A DNA stretch of 64,000 bases from Blastobasis lacticolella (Eukaryota; Arthropoda; Insecta; Lepidoptera; Blastobasidae): NCBI GenBank assembly GCA_905147135.1, contig LR990064.1, positions 14,278,001 through 14,342,000 on the forward strand, written 5' to 3'. The translations under genes were made by a program, and so were the position numbers. Positions within the stretch are counted from its first letter, which is position 1, and every line of letters starts with the position of its first letter. Of this stretch, positions 1 to 10,154 are shown one piece after another. The notes below the pieces were generated by a model, which was given only the letters and a program-made list of their open reading frames with translations, had not been told where the DNA came from and did no database searches.

Positions 1-427
1 GCACCTGATCTGATAGTCTTTGAGCGGTCACATCGATGGCTGGTTCAAGCACCTGAAACAGAGGCAACATCCGGTCACGGTACGCAGACAGGTTGGTTCC
101 CCCCTCTGTAGCCCCATAATAGGCTCGCATGACATTTTCATTTATGGACTGGGTCCATCGCATGCGACGCACTACACTACCGGTAGCGGGGGCCATTGGC
201 GGGGCAGGTCGCCCCGTAGGCCCCAAGCGTGCCGGCAGTGGTCTTCCACGTCGCGCAGGTGGTGGCGGCGGCGCAGCAGATAACCCGCGCTTGTCGCTCG
301 ACTCGCTGGTATCGGACGCGGTGGTAAATTCATCGTTCGATGACGATGGCGAGGAGCTGACGGGAGCGGGCGTAGGTGGTGGTTGTGCGTTCACTGTTTG
401 GTTTTTCCGCTTGCTCCTCGTTATCAT
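1..427 (-). CDS. Non-LTR retrotransposon ORF, N-terminal part (runs off left edge)
   Basis: An uninterrupted minus-strand frame starts at an ATG (complement of 425-427) and continues to base 1 without a stop, about 142 codons. The first ~75 residues are low-complexity (MITRSKRKN start, then Ser/Pro/Asp-rich, then PPPPARRGRP). A folded-looking segment follows, beginning RMRWTQSINENVMRAYYG, with LSAYRDRMLPLFQ and TAQRLSDQV further on. The pattern of a basic Trp-Thr segment, then MRAYY, then TAQRLxDQV is one I associate with N-terminal regions of some invertebrate reverse-transcriptase ORFs. The clade cannot be assigned without the RT domain, which would lie outside the window. The frame shows no disabling change. 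A domesticated host protein is a less likely alternative. Confidence 0.5.
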   Translation of the reverse strand, partial: MITRSKRKNQTVNAQPPPTPAPVSSSPSSSNDEFTTASDTSESSDKRGLSAAPPPPPARRGRPLPARLGPTGRPAPPMAPATGSVVRRMRWTQSINENVMRAYYGATEGGTNLSAYRDRMLPLFQVLEPAIDVTAQRLSDQV

Positions 428-710
428 TTTTCTAGTTTTGATTTGTTTTGTAGCATTATTGGTTGTAATATACTCGTATGTCAAATGTCAAAATTGCAGG
501 CAAATAATAAAAATGTAAATGTAAGTCGAAACTTTGTTATAAATGTTCTTTTTTCTATTGCGATATGGTACTGAATCACTGAACTTTAAATAATGATGTA
601 TATACACGTAAATAATACACAAAATAAAACTGATTTCTTTATTATTATTATTATTATTATTGCTTCGTCCATGATGATTGTACGACGTTTACATGAACAT
701 AAAAAAAATA
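428..710. other. AT-rich flank with (ATT)n
   Basis: This is upstream of the minus-strand ORF at the left edge and would include its 5' untranslated region. It holds an (ATT)n microsatellite at about 638-661. No promoter motif or other gene is recognisable. Confidence 0.4.
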
Positions 711-1003
711 TCAATAGAATAGAATAGAATCGAATAGAAATCATTTATTACACAGAAATGAACACCACAAAATATAATGTACAAAGAGCAGAAAAAAAAA
801 CAAAAATGAACAATAAAAAGAGCAAAACATTTATAAAACCCAGTTTTTTTTCAATGTTATTGTTACACAGTGGCGTTGCATATGCATGGGTGTGTTGTGG
901 TGTGGTGATGTGTGCAAAAGGGACCCTACTCAGCATAAAGCTCCGGCGAAACCGAAGCGCTGGTTTTCAGTAAGCCCTGCCGAGTGAGGTACGGACGAAG
1001 AAG
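711..1003 (-). mobile_element. LINE 3' end, (TTCTA)n tail
   Basis: On the minus strand this ends in a pentamer tail: forward (ATAGA)n at 714-740, followed by TCATTTATT, which gives AATAAATGA-TTCTA repeats in sense. A GT/CA-rich 3' untranslated stretch lies inside. Structure and tail are those of a 5'-truncated LINE copy. No coding motif remains. Confidence 0.4.
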
Positions 1004-1625
1004 CTATAATAAATAAAATATAATATAATAATTGTGTGTGTTGTACCGTGTGCAGTGTCAAAACGAGTACCCAACACCCACATAATGTTTAAGTAAAAAT
1101 AAATAAAGGTCCAGAGGGGTTTTGTAAATACTAAAAGTTTAAAATAATAATTCGCTGCTATGTCAAGTGAGAATTTACTATACCTACAAAAATCATTCAT
1201 ATTAAATTTACCAATTTGATATCTACCTAAAAAAATAATGTCAATTAAAATGTCAAAAAAATAGCAAGTCAAAAACGCATTTTCATTTTGCCATGCGACA
1301 AAACGTACCGGAAATGTCACAAGTCAGCCATGCGCAACCCAATCCGGAACGATCTCGACACCGTTACCACTACGATTCCGCAACCTTGTGGTGAATTCAT
1401 TTTATCATTACTTAATCTTTTGCGTATTTAATAAAAATATTTTAAGATTTCTCCTCCTCAGGATGATGACGTAACAACTCTCGCCACAAATGTCAGTTTT
1501 CTTTAGGCTTTCTACGCCGAACTCAACCGAGGAGATCAACTCAACATTATACCTATAAACTGGTAATCATCTACTTTACGAAAAAAACTAGTAGTAACCC
1601 GACTTTTACCCACTTCAACTTTTTT
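1004..1625. other. Unassigned AT-rich sequence
   Basis: Nothing recognisable. The sequence is AT-rich with poly(A)-signal-like AATAAA strings near 1100 and short open frames that look random. Confidence 0.3.
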
Positions 1626-1830
1626 ATGCTGTCACACAGTGACAAACGAGTAGACAAACCACCTGATAGTAAGCGGTAACTGTCGCCCATAACATCAATA
1701 ACAGAAGTGCACCTGATGACAAGTGGTAATCAACAGGCCTTATTAGTTCTCTGACGAACTTGAGCACACATACATTTCTAATTTTGTTATACTACTCAAA
1801 TGACAAACGAGCAGACAGAACCTATACATA
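1626..1830 (+). repeat. Repeat-G fragments
   Basis: Two partial copies of the GTGACAAACGAGTAGACA motif (near 1640 and 1800), with CTGTCGCCCATAACATC between them. The same words recur near 7.87, 46.19 and (inverted) 57.8 kb, so this is a dispersed repeat. Confidence 0.45.
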
Positions 1831-2252
1831 CGATGGAACTCGCTGCCTGAGGAGATACAGGGCGCACGCTCCTTCAGGGAACTTCTGAAGAAGCTGTTCC
1901 TCAGAATTTTATGTTTGAGCTTCATGTATATATTTATGTATATTTAAATATGTATATATTTGTTATATGGATATATGTTTACGGGTATGTATATTTATGG
2001 ATTACTTATTTATGTACTTACTTACTGATAAGTTTTACTGGTCTCGTTTAATATATTTAAATTAAGTCTCTGGTTATTTTTAAAGTAGGTAAGGTACTCT
2101 TATTGCCTCTACCGCTCGCTAAAGCTCCTTTCGGCTTGTCTAAGGTTAGCTGGAAGAGATCCCGTTGTGGGATAAGTTCGCCTTTGCTTTGTAAGTGTTT
2201 CCTTTTGAAATGTACTATGTTGTTGCAATAAAGAGTTTACATACATACATAC
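1831..2252 (+). mobile_element. LINE 3' end with ORF C-terminus and (ACAT)n tail
   Basis: Forward translation from 1831 gives RWNSLPEEIQGARSFRELLK, the W-N-x-L-P segment typical of the extreme C-terminus of Jockey/CR1-group LINE ORF2 proteins. A 3' untranslated region follows, with GCTGGAAGAGATCCCGTTG and GCAATAAAGAGTTT, and it ends in (ACAT)n at 2240-2252. The copy is 5'-truncated and non-functional. Confidence 0.6.
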
Positions 2253-2640
2253 GATTATCCACGGCTATACCCGATTTCTGCACAATTTGTCCCAAATGTT
2301 TATGCGATTTTCGTTTACTAATGACAGAAATCTTATTTTATTATTTGTAAACAAACGCACAGCGCCCTCATAGTCCACTCAGTCACCGCATCGTCGTGTG
2401 TGGGCCAATAGGGTAGAGTCCTCTATGTATATCTTTAAATCTTTGGGTGGACTTTCCGGTTGCTACGCGGTGGCTATGCGGGCACGACGTGCACGCGTTT
2501 ACTGTTCGGTTTGTAAGCGGCGACATATAAACGGATCCTAACTGTCGCCCATACATAAAGTAAAAAAGAGCCGCCCCCACATCTTCGATTGATACACTAA
2601 GGTTTCTTATAAAATATCCTAACCGAGAGAAAAATGTCGG
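2253..2640. other. Unassigned sequence
   Basis: No recognisable gene or structured repeat. It contains an isolated CTGTCGCCCATA word near 2540 that echoes Repeat-G. Confidence 0.25.
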
Positions 2641-3235
2641 AAAACCCGACAAAGTATTTTTCTACTCAAACATTTTCTAAACTACTAAACCAATTTATAT
2701 TAAACAAAACTAAAAACCATCGCAATGAGGAGTTTTCCAGTAGGTATTGTCAATTGGTTTAAAAAAGCATCAATAGATGGCGCTCCTACAATTTTGGTAA
2801 TTTTTTACCATAAGGTTCAACGAAATGTATTTTAATACAGACCTTACATATTTGTATTGCGTCCATTCTTGATCCTAGATTCATGAAACGAATTGACTCA
2901 GTCGAATTGATGTTTGTTTTGTTTGTAATAATTATTACAACCTCTAAAATGGTTGAAAACGATTGATAAATACAATATTATCCAATACAACGTACCCAAT
3001 GTTTATATCCTCATTCCTAAAAACCTATATCAAGCGATTATCAACTACCAAAATTGTCGGGGCGCCATCTAGGGAGTGGTTAGGAATGCTTTAGATACCT
3101 ATTGGAAAACTGCTCATTAAACTAGCTTTCATATAAAGAAAATTGAATCGAAATTGGTCCAGTGATGCCACTGACAGACACACACCTATACACCTACACA
3201 GATACGCACATCAAACCCTCCTCTTTTTCGTAGAG
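2641..3235 (+). repeat. Repeat-V copy split by a foldback element
   Basis: The left part (ACCCGACAAAG, AAACCAATTTATATTAAAC) and the right part (GAAATTGGTCCAGTGATGCCAC, then GACAGACACACAC) match the order seen in another copy at 17.43-17.69 kb. The intervening 2724-3118 is an inserted foldback unit. Further fragments of this dispersed repeat occur near 9.2, 11.4, 53.3 and 60.1 kb. Confidence 0.45.
2724..3118. mobile_element. 395-bp foldback MITE
   Basis: The two ends are imperfect inverted repeats about 80 bp long. The left arm begins AATGAGGAGTTTTCC and runs to CAATTTTGG near 2800. The right arm (about 3041-3118) ends GGAAAACTGCTCATT. Both arms carry the GATGGCGC word in inverted orientation. 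The interior of about 230 bp is AT-rich and non-coding. I could not define the target-site duplication. The superfamily is unassigned. Confidence 0.55.
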
Positions 3236-3540
3236 TATCAAAAACTCCATCAAACCCCCGTCCTCACCGCGTTGCAACCGCCCCTAAACACAAAACCGGC
3301 GACCCATACGCCCCGAAACTGTCGCCTCACTAATTGCATCCATGTAATCGCCCTCACAAAGCCCTCAAACTCTCGTGGCGAGTGCCGCGTTCGTTAAGCG
3401 AACGCCTGTTAGCGAGCGTTCGTGCTCTCTACACCATACAGAACAAGCATTGCACGGCTTATGAGTCTTATGACCACTGCGGGCGTATGAAATGATTTTT
3501 TTAAGCTATAAATGCTTTTAACTGTGTAGTTTTTAAAATA
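3236..3540. other. Unassigned sequence
   Basis: A C-rich stretch (3240-3390), then GTTCGTTAAGCGAACGCCTG and CGAGCGTTCG palindromic words near 3390-3425. No gene. Confidence 0.25.
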
Positions 3541-3780
3541 ATGTATGGCTGTGTTCCGGTTTGAAGGATGAGGTAGCCAGGTAGAAGCGCTGTCTTAATT
3601 GGCAATAGTCGTACGATAATGGTCGTGCGATGGGCGGTTTTGAGGTCTCCTATTGGTCGGGTGATGTCCGTGGTATTACCATGGTCGCACCGTTGTCAAT
3701 CAGGACAGCGCCTGAGGTGTTTCATCTTAGTCCTGTGGTCCTGTGGTGCCACACATATTTTTGACCTCTGACGAAAAATG
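3541..3780 (-). repeat. Repeat-G (minus) interrupted by a 125-bp foldback
   Basis: GTTCCGGTTTGAAGGATGAGGTAGCC is followed after the insertion by GTTTCATCTTAGTCCTGTGG. This is the order of Repeat-G read on the minus strand (compare 57.6-57.75 kb). The intervening 3587-3711 is palindromic, with ends GCGCTGTCTTAATTG and CAATCAGGACAGCGC. Confidence 0.4.
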
Positions 3781-4076
3781 AGGGATCTTCAAAGTTTCCT
3801 ACTTTCCTACCCCACTTCGTTTTGACGATTGAAAGAGATATTTAATGTCCTAATCAATCAATAAATTTTGAGTTGAGTTGAGCCATCAACAAAGGCGAGC
3901 AAAGCATTGGTGGCGCCCACAGTAATCCAAAAGTTATCTTCATAGCAAGATCAATTGTTCTCGTCTCTGTATTTGCTGATGTTCCTGATGTTGATGATTG
4001 ATGATGTCCATTGTCCATGGGCCACGGTAGTCAGGTTTTGGTTTTGGGGGAGGTTGAACGTATGTTAACCCCCTGA

Positions 4077-4097
4077 CCCCCCCCCCCCCCCCCCCCG
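4077..4097. repeat. Poly(C) tract
   Basis: An uninterrupted run of 21 C, directly preceded by another short C run (CCCCCTGA). Homopolymer length in an assembly is error-prone. Confidence 0.8.
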
Positions 4098-5705
4098 CCT
4101 ATGCCATGGGCGAGACTATGATCACTATCCATCAGATGGTCCGCTAGCCTCTTCATCAGTATGTATCAAACAAACTTATTATGCATCTGCTAGACAGTGA
4201 GCCACTAGATTCGCAGCCAATAGCCACTACAGAACGACTCGCAGCCTCTAATCGAATCGGCGCGCACCGTGACTAATTGGCCACGTTGGACCGACCAGAA
4301 ATGGCTGGCATTTCACGAGTCACTTTCCTGGGTGTCCGTGAATGCTGAATGTATTTTGGTTTAAACCAATAGTATTTATTTATGAAGACACCTACGGTAT
4401 ACATATTAAGACAATTAAATACAATTTTTATAATGACATGTGGTTGGTATGTTTAAGGAACGCTAGGTGAGGTATATTTTCTATTACTACTCTCTTAAAA
4501 CTTAGTATAGTTATTGTGCGGCGATCTCTATCAGTTTTTACCCACGTGCAATTTGAAATATAATCTAATCTAATATTCAACTATTATGTGGGTTATTATA
4601 TATACGTACCGTATATATGTATTACACTAGCAGAATGTAATTTCCTATTAATGAAAGAAATTTCAAAATCGGTGCCAAAGTTTCCGATATTATTCGGAGA
4701 ACATCTTCACAAGCGAATTTTTGTTTTACATTAATGCAATTTTGATAGGGATTTCTAGTTTTTTTGCAAAAAATATAGCTAAACTATGATAGAATGTTTA
4801 AAATCGGTTAAGTTTGTTTTTTCTGTAAAATTTTTAGCATGAGTTATACAAACAGTATACTTTATAATTAGATATTTTATAGTCTAATTATTTTCGCAAG
4901 CACATATACCTTCTTTCACCTGAATATTCGGGTTTCATCCCTTATGATCTCCACAATTTGTGTTATATTCACATTCATATCAAATAGATATATGATTAAT
5001 AACTATTAATAAGTAGGTAAACATAATAAATCCACCATTTTGCCCCACATTACCGCAGACATCAATGTTTTAATGCCCGTCTCGGGGTGCCAATCGGTTT
5101 CCGAGTCTGTTCAACCAGTCTCAGGGTCCCCAGCGTGACGTAGTTAACCTCGCTTCACCACACACCTAACTAATGGTGAGCTAGTTGTGCTAAACGTACG
5201 AGACAGTCACCCATCCAGTAACCGGCATTGGCATTGCTTAACTTTCGTTATCGATCTCGCAAGCACGTCGCCACTAGACCAGGCCCGCTGTCTTTATAAC
5301 AATAGCTTATCCACATTGCTTACAGCTTCATTAAGAGGCAAAACCTCGCCTGCCGTAGCCTTCACCATTAGTCTGAAACTACCAATTTTATTCCATCTTT
5401 TACTACCAGCCGTATCGGGCCATCTACTCTGCTTTATTGCATACTTAAAGGCGGAAATAAATCCTTCCACGCTCCCTGTCTCTGTCCCCCCAATGCTGAA
5501 AGAAGGTGGGAGGACAAGGAGAGAGCAATTCGTAACCTGAAACGTATTTAAGACCTATGATTGTACGACTCGCGTCTATAGGCCGAATTGATGTTTTGTT
5601 TTCCAGGAACCGAGTTAAGTGGAGCAATCAGTTTATTTATTTTACGTACTGTACCTGTAGTATTCGGATTCAATATTCTGATAAATGGACTTTAGTTGAA
5701 CACTA
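4098..5705. other. Unassigned intergenic or intronic sequence
   Basis: About 1.6 kb with no supported gene. The part from 4340 to 5040 is strongly AT-rich. Near 5110-5140 the words CCAGTCTCAGGGTCCCCAGCG resemble the 115-119 bp array unit at 37.4-37.6 kb, an isolated single copy. The open frame at 5187-5540 has no recognisable motif and I do not call it. Confidence 0.3.
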
Positions 5706-5709
5706 TCCG

Positions 5710-5929
5710 GAGCGTCGGTGGCCGAGGCGCACATTCAGGCGACTGGATGTGTAACCATGATCCAATCTGGTCAGATTCCCCTGGTAGCAGGGTCATGGAG
5801 GTCAGATGGCAGTCGCTCCACTGTAATTACCTGACCTACCAAATCCTTGATCATGGTCAAGGCTGACCCCGGGCCCTCGTGCGTGAGAGCACAACCGGGA
5901 CATTAACGCTAAGTTGATTATTTTTTTTA
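5710..5929 (+). mobile_element. SINE-B, internally deleted
   Basis: It begins GCGTCGGTGGCCGAGG (tRNA-like head), jumps over the B-box region to CACATTCAGGCGACTGG, and continues to GACATTAACGCTAAG followed by GATT and a T run. It is full at the 3' end but lacks the tRNA B box. It is directly followed by a second copy. Confidence 0.65.
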
Positions 5930-6176
5930 GTTGAACACGAACCGATGACCTTACGGTTAGGGAAATCATCGTAATGAAACCTGCTCATTCAGCCGATTGA
6001 ATGTGTGATTATGATCCTGGTCAGGTTCCCCTGTTATTAGATTCACGGAAATCAGATAGCAGGCGCTCCACTATAATTACCTGATTTGCCAAACTGTATC
6101 AAGGTCATGGCGGACCACGGGCCATCGCATGTGGGAACATAACCGGGACATTCATGCCAAGACTATATAGTCTTTT
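5930..6176 (+). mobile_element. SINE-B, 5'-truncated, in tandem
   Basis: It starts at GTTGAACACGAACCGATG, downstream of the tRNA-like head, and runs to GACATTCATGCCAAG. It is more diverged than the copy immediately upstream, so this pair arose by two insertions or by old duplication. Confidence 0.6.
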
Positions 6177-6184
6177 TCAATAGA

Positions 6185-6210
6185 AAACGTAACGTAACGT
6201 AACGTAACGA
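6185..6210. repeat. (AACGT)n microsatellite
   Basis: Five near-perfect AACGT units directly after the SINE-B pair. Confidence 0.8.
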
Positions 6211-6267
6211 GCGTAACAATGACACCAGTATTCAGAAACTTACGAGATTTAGAATGCTCAGCGCGAT

Positions 6268-6410
6268 TATCACAAGTGTGCTCTCGCACACGACAAGCGT
6301 GAAATGGCGCGACATAGATATTGCTATCTCTTTCATCTTAGTAAGAAAGAGAAGGAAACAGAGGCTCTCTCGCGGTGCGAATTATATTGCAAACACTCTT
6401 TTGCTAACCG
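6268..6410 (-). mobile_element. MITE-P foldback (~140 bp)
   Basis: It begins near TATCACAAGTGTGCTCTCGC and ends near CTCTTTTGCTAA, which is complementary to the start in part. The interior carries GACATAGATATTGCTATC and CTCTCGCGGTGCG, the reverse complement of the copies at 11.69 and 22.17 kb. Short length, palindromic organisation and multiple copies support a non-autonomous DNA element. Confidence 0.55.
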
Positions 6411-6530
6411 TAAAGGGCTTCAAATTTTTAACTGACAAATTGACAATACTCGATACGATATCGGCACTAGGATCCGCGCCGGTTGAGACTGCTTTTTGGT
6501 TACGGCTTTTCTCGTCGATGGTATTATTTA

Positions 6531-6585
6531 TGCTGGATCTTGGTCATGGCGGACCTCGGGGCCTCGTGTAGAATCTGACATTACC
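6531..6585 (+). repeat. SINE-B fragment
   Basis: CTGGATCTTGGTCATGGCGG and GGGGCCTCGTG match the 3' half of SINE-B. It is truncated at both sides. Confidence 0.45.
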
Positions 6586-6614
6586 AAAATTAGCAAAACT
6601 AAATAAAAATAAAA

Positions 6615-6985
6615 ATAAATGAATATTCGTGGACAAATTCACACAGCGCTATCTAGCCCCAAACTAAGCAAAGCTTGTACTATGGATGCTAGATAACTGA
6701 TATAGACATAGACATAGACATAGACATTATTTATTTTGACATCACAATACTCATAATACAAAACTCATGGAGCAAGTTACATTTGTATATCTAAATTTAA
6801 CATAACTATATATATTTAAAACCTATTCAATAAAAGCGATTCGGATATACTACTTAAATACTTTTAAATACATACTTATTATACATATAACACCCAGACC
6901 CGTAACAGAAATTAAAATTCCTCATTTCAATTTCTGCCGTCCGGGAATCGAACCCGACTGGGGCACTGGGGAACTGGGGCATTAA
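6615..6985 (-). mobile_element. SINE-A (minus) split by a LINE tail
   Basis: The left part (to 6704) carries GGACAAATTCACACAGCGC and AAGCAAAGCTTGT. The right part (from 6844) carries TACTTTTAAATACATACTTA, AACACCCAGACCCGTAACAG and CGGGAATCGAACCCG, the complement of the B box. The 6705-6843 interior is foreign, and the 6-bp word GATATA lies on both sides. Confidence 0.65.
6705..6843 (-). mobile_element. LINE 3' end with (TGTCTA)n tail inserted in SINE-A
   Basis: Forward GACATAGACATAGACATAG is the complement of a (TGTCTA)n tail. AT-rich untranslated-like sequence follows. It is flanked by GATATA at 6699-6704 and 6844-6849. Confidence 0.5.
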
Positions 6986-7059
6986 CACTAAGTTGTTATA
7001 AAAAGCTTCTGCCCGGTCATACACAGCCATCTATAGACATTATCTTCTCAGTTTCCAGG

Positions 7060-7283
7060 CCAATCTAAAGTTGGCGTGCGTTGTTAGGCCCACACCCTCT
7101 TACGACGGCGTCCTAAACAAATATCGGGACCGAGTGACCGATGAGAGATCGCCGATCGGACCTGATGGTGGATTCGCCATGGTGCTGGCGTTTTGTGGAC
7201 AGTATCGCAGGTTTTTTATGGTGGTAAATATGCGTAAATGCTAAATTGTGTCGTCGACAGGTTTATTTTTAGTTTCATGTTGA
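7060..7283 (+). repeat. 220-bp direct duplicate, copy 1
   Basis: CCAATCTAAAGTTGGCG through CGACGGCGTCCTAAACAAAT, GATCGGACCTGATGGTGG and GCTAAATTGTGTCGTCGACA to CATGTTGA. The copy at 7494-7860 has the same order. The unit is GC-richer than its surroundings and non-coding. Origin unknown. Confidence 0.6.
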
Positions 7284-7493
7284 TTTCTTTTGTACATAGT
7301 ATAAAACAATATCGCTTCTCGCCGGCTGGCCTTAAGTGTCTATGTATGTATTTACTTACGCTTAAATCTTTTAAACTATGCAACGGATTTTAATGCGGTT
7401 CAACAATAGATAGAGTGAATCAAGAGAAAGGCGAGGAACAATAAAAAAGGGTAGGTAGGGTTAAAGTAGGTGTACGGGAACAATTTCAGGCAG

Positions 7494-7860
7494 CCAATCT
7501 AAAGTTAGCGCGTTGTTAGGCCCATACCCTCGTACGACGGCGTCCTAAACAAATATCGGAACCGAGTCACCGATGAGAGATCGGCGATCGGACCTGACGA
7601 TGGATTCGCCATGGTGTTGGCGGTTCATGGACAGTATCGCAGGTATTTTATGGTGGAAAATACTTCATCATAATTATCATATCAGCCGAAATACTTATGC
7701 CCACTGCTCAACATAGGCCTCCCCCAGAGATCTCCACAAAGGCCGGTCCTAGCAATCTTTACCAGGTCGCCGGTCCAACTTGTAGGAGGACTACTTGTAG
7801 GGAAAATACTTGTAAATGCTAAATTGTGTCATCGACAGGTCTATCTTTGGCATGATGTTG
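7494..7860 (+). repeat. 220-bp direct duplicate, copy 2, with insertion
   Basis: Same order of words as copy 1 but interrupted at 7666-7800 by a retroposon end. Removing the insertion and one target duplication gives about 221 bp against 224 bp in copy 1. Confidence 0.6.
7666..7800 (-). mobile_element. RTE-like 3' end with 11-bp TSD
   Basis: Forward CATCATAATTATCATATC is followed by GCCCACTGCTCAACATAGGC and AGAGATCTCCACAAAGGCCG. This is the complement of a LINE end that finishes in a GAT-type tail. The 11-bp duplication GGAAAATACTT lies at 7655-7665 and 7801-7811. Copy 1 of the duplicated host repeat is the empty site. Confidence 0.75.
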
Positions 7861-7862
7861 AG

Positions 7863-8200
7863 TATGCTACTCAGTGACAAACGGGCAGATGGTTAGCGGT
7901 AACCGTCACACATAACATCTACAGTTCATGTACCTACTTAACTTTCGTGTAACAAAAATACAACATCCGTGAGCGCAACGATGAAACGTGACAAATCATG
8001 GGTAGGTTATAACGCGCAAATTTCTTTTGAAATATTGTTTCTCATCCGATGAAACATCCTACATTTAATCCTTTCTTAGAGAATCGCAACCCTGAACCGC
8101 AGTTGGGTTGTCACTTTCAGGCTTAGGGGGATTCTAAGATGGAATGCCTCATGCTTGTAATTGCGCTTGCTACCTTATCCTTCAAGGTCATAAAAGGTGT
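7863..8200 (+). repeat. Repeat-G
   Basis: It begins TGCTACTCAGTGACAAACGG and continues GCGGTAACCGTCACACATAA. Later it has GGTTGTCACTTTCAGGC, ATGGAATGCCTCATGCTTG and CTTATCCTTCAAGG, the same order as at 46.18-46.39 kb. An unrelated-looking piece sits in the middle. Confidence 0.45.
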
Positions 8201-8613
8201 GAAAGTGCTTATGTCCACAAATAACAATAAACAATGTTTATGTACAACAGTTTTCGTAAATACTATCTTAGTATAGCTAAATATAAAAAAAAAATCTAAA
8301 TTTATTGGTTTTCTGGACATTTATTTGAGTAGATTTTTGATAATTGTTGTGGTCAGCGAGAACTAATTTTTTTTATGAAGTGGCAGCACTTTCACACCTG
8401 TCTGTGCCTGATTTCTCTTGTCAACAAAAAACATTACCTTCAATCAAGCAAACTGTCCATCCGATGGACCGATGTAGTATTTAAAATTGTCCACAAAAAG
8501 AAAGAACTCACGGACACACGAACCATACTACTATGCCGTCAAGTGTACCCTATATTTGTCTTTGCTGCTTCTTCAAAGTAAAACTCATGAACGTGTATGT
8601 ACGTATGTGGGTG
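8201..8613. other. Unassigned sequence
   Basis: No supported feature. The short open frames on both strands have no recognisable motif. Confidence 0.25.
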
Positions 8614-8716
8614 TGTCATCATTAACAGCTCAGTCCACTGCTGGACTTAAGTCTCTTACGAACCAGTGGAGGGGTTTGCTATGGGCAATCATGCTAGGTA
8701 GACGAGTTGGCAATCT
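8614..8716 (-). repeat. Retroposon-C fragment
   Basis: CATCATTAACAGCTCAGTCCACTGCTGGAC and GCTATGGGCAATCATGCTAGG are degenerate matches to the 3' half of Retroposon-C in minus orientation. Confidence 0.4.
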
Positions 8717-8721
8717 CAACG

Positions 8722-8866
8722 TTATTAAATAAATAATCGTGTACAAATGCACACAGCGCCAGCGCTGAAACTAAGCAAAGCTTAGATAACTGATCCCGTA
8801 ATAGAAATCCCGGCCAGGAATCGAGCCCTTGACCGGCGCGTTGACCACTAAACCACTCAGGTTGTC
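8722..8866 (-). mobile_element. SINE-A, internally deleted
   Basis: TTAAATAAATAATCGTGTACAAATG is the tail side. CCCGGCCAGGAATCGAGCCC is the B-box side and CCACTAAACCACTCAGG the A-box side. Most of the central body is missing. Confidence 0.6.
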
Positions 8867-9149
8867 AAAACGCTACTGCCCATTTTCTGATGTGAGAATG
8901 TCCTAGATGATTTTTCTCTAAAGCGTCTGATAGACTATACATTTTGTGTGTCGCGCACCGATTCTTGAATTGGGCCTACCGTAATTTAAATACCTGGGTA
9001 TATCGAGTCTATATACTCGTAATAGGGACACCTCGCGTCAATCTTTAGGGCGGCTTTAATCACATTGATCACTCTGCAATCGCAAAACAAATCATCTGTT
9101 TCATACTTTTTGGTAAAGCCAAAAAAGCACGTGCGAAACTGAGGAGGGT

Positions 9150-9375
9150 CGCTAGTGTACTTATAATGAATGTAAGTCGTTAGTTGAAAATATCAACCTC
9201 CTGCGAATAGAGAGGGGTGTTATAAGGTGACGCGTGTCTGTGTATCTGTCGATCTGCCTGTGGCGTGGTAGCTCCCGAACAGATAGACATGTTTGGATGG
9301 GGGTTTTTCTTTGTGAAAGCCGTGTAATCGAGACGAGATGGTTCTTAGCCATGTCTCATTGAAATCAGTTCAGTA
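9150..9375 (-). repeat. Repeat-V copy
   Basis: GAGGGGTGTTATAAGG, TGTCTGTGTATCTGTCGATC and GTGGTAGCTCCCGAACAG are the complement of the Repeat-V core. Confidence 0.5.
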
Positions 9376-10150
9376 GTTTACAAAATATTTGGGTATATGT
9401 AAACTAGGTTGGGCCTTATCCGACTTTTTCTGTCGGAGTTATTTCTTAATTAAATGAGTCTACGTTTCATCCAAACGTGCGTCCTCCATCCCATTACTTG
9501 CCGCTCCACTGATGAATATCGGGCTGAGTAAATTGCAAAGGGGACATAATATCTTAGAAAAACATCGTATTTAGCTAATGAAGGAGATAAGTCACCCAGT
9601 CTAATTCGGGACGGAAATATGAAACTCTTCTGTTTGTAAATGCAGTTTAGGAAATACAGTCCTTTCTCAAATGAAATATATTTTTACTTAACAAACATTT
9701 AATATAAAAAAAAAGTTTTTACAGAATACCAATTTGTCACAAGGAGTCGCAATTGAGTCTCATTTCAAATCACAAGCATCCCAGTTAAATAAAATTAGCA
9801 GAAGGCTTCTGCTCGTTAACTCCTGCTTTTAAAAAACAAATCTCTCCTCACTTTTATTTCATTGCCTAGAGGAACCTTCGTCGCTCTCAACCAGACTGCT
9901 TTCAGAAAAAGAAATGTGTTCTAAATACTGTATGAATTACGCGTGTAATTTCACATGGAATTTTGTTATGAAAGCATCGCGCGGCCCGTCCTAAGCTAAC
10001 AGACCGACATCGCGATATATTATAATTAGGCGTGTATGCGAGTGTGTACGCATCGTCTTTCAGAATGTGATTCGTGATTCCCGAGGATTTTTGTTCACAC
10101 GCCTTTTTGACAAACCACTGAAGCTATCAATCAAATTTGTATTAAACTGG
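9376..10150. other. Unassigned sequence
   Basis: Nothing recognisable in about 0.8 kb. Mixed composition with a CpG-richer patch at 9970-10010. Confidence 0.3.
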
Positions 10151-10154
10151 TAAT

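Noticed and set aside
4077..4097. Poly(C) as a functional element
   Set aside because: A 21-C run is striking but most likely a slippage-prone homopolymer whose length may be an assembly artefact.
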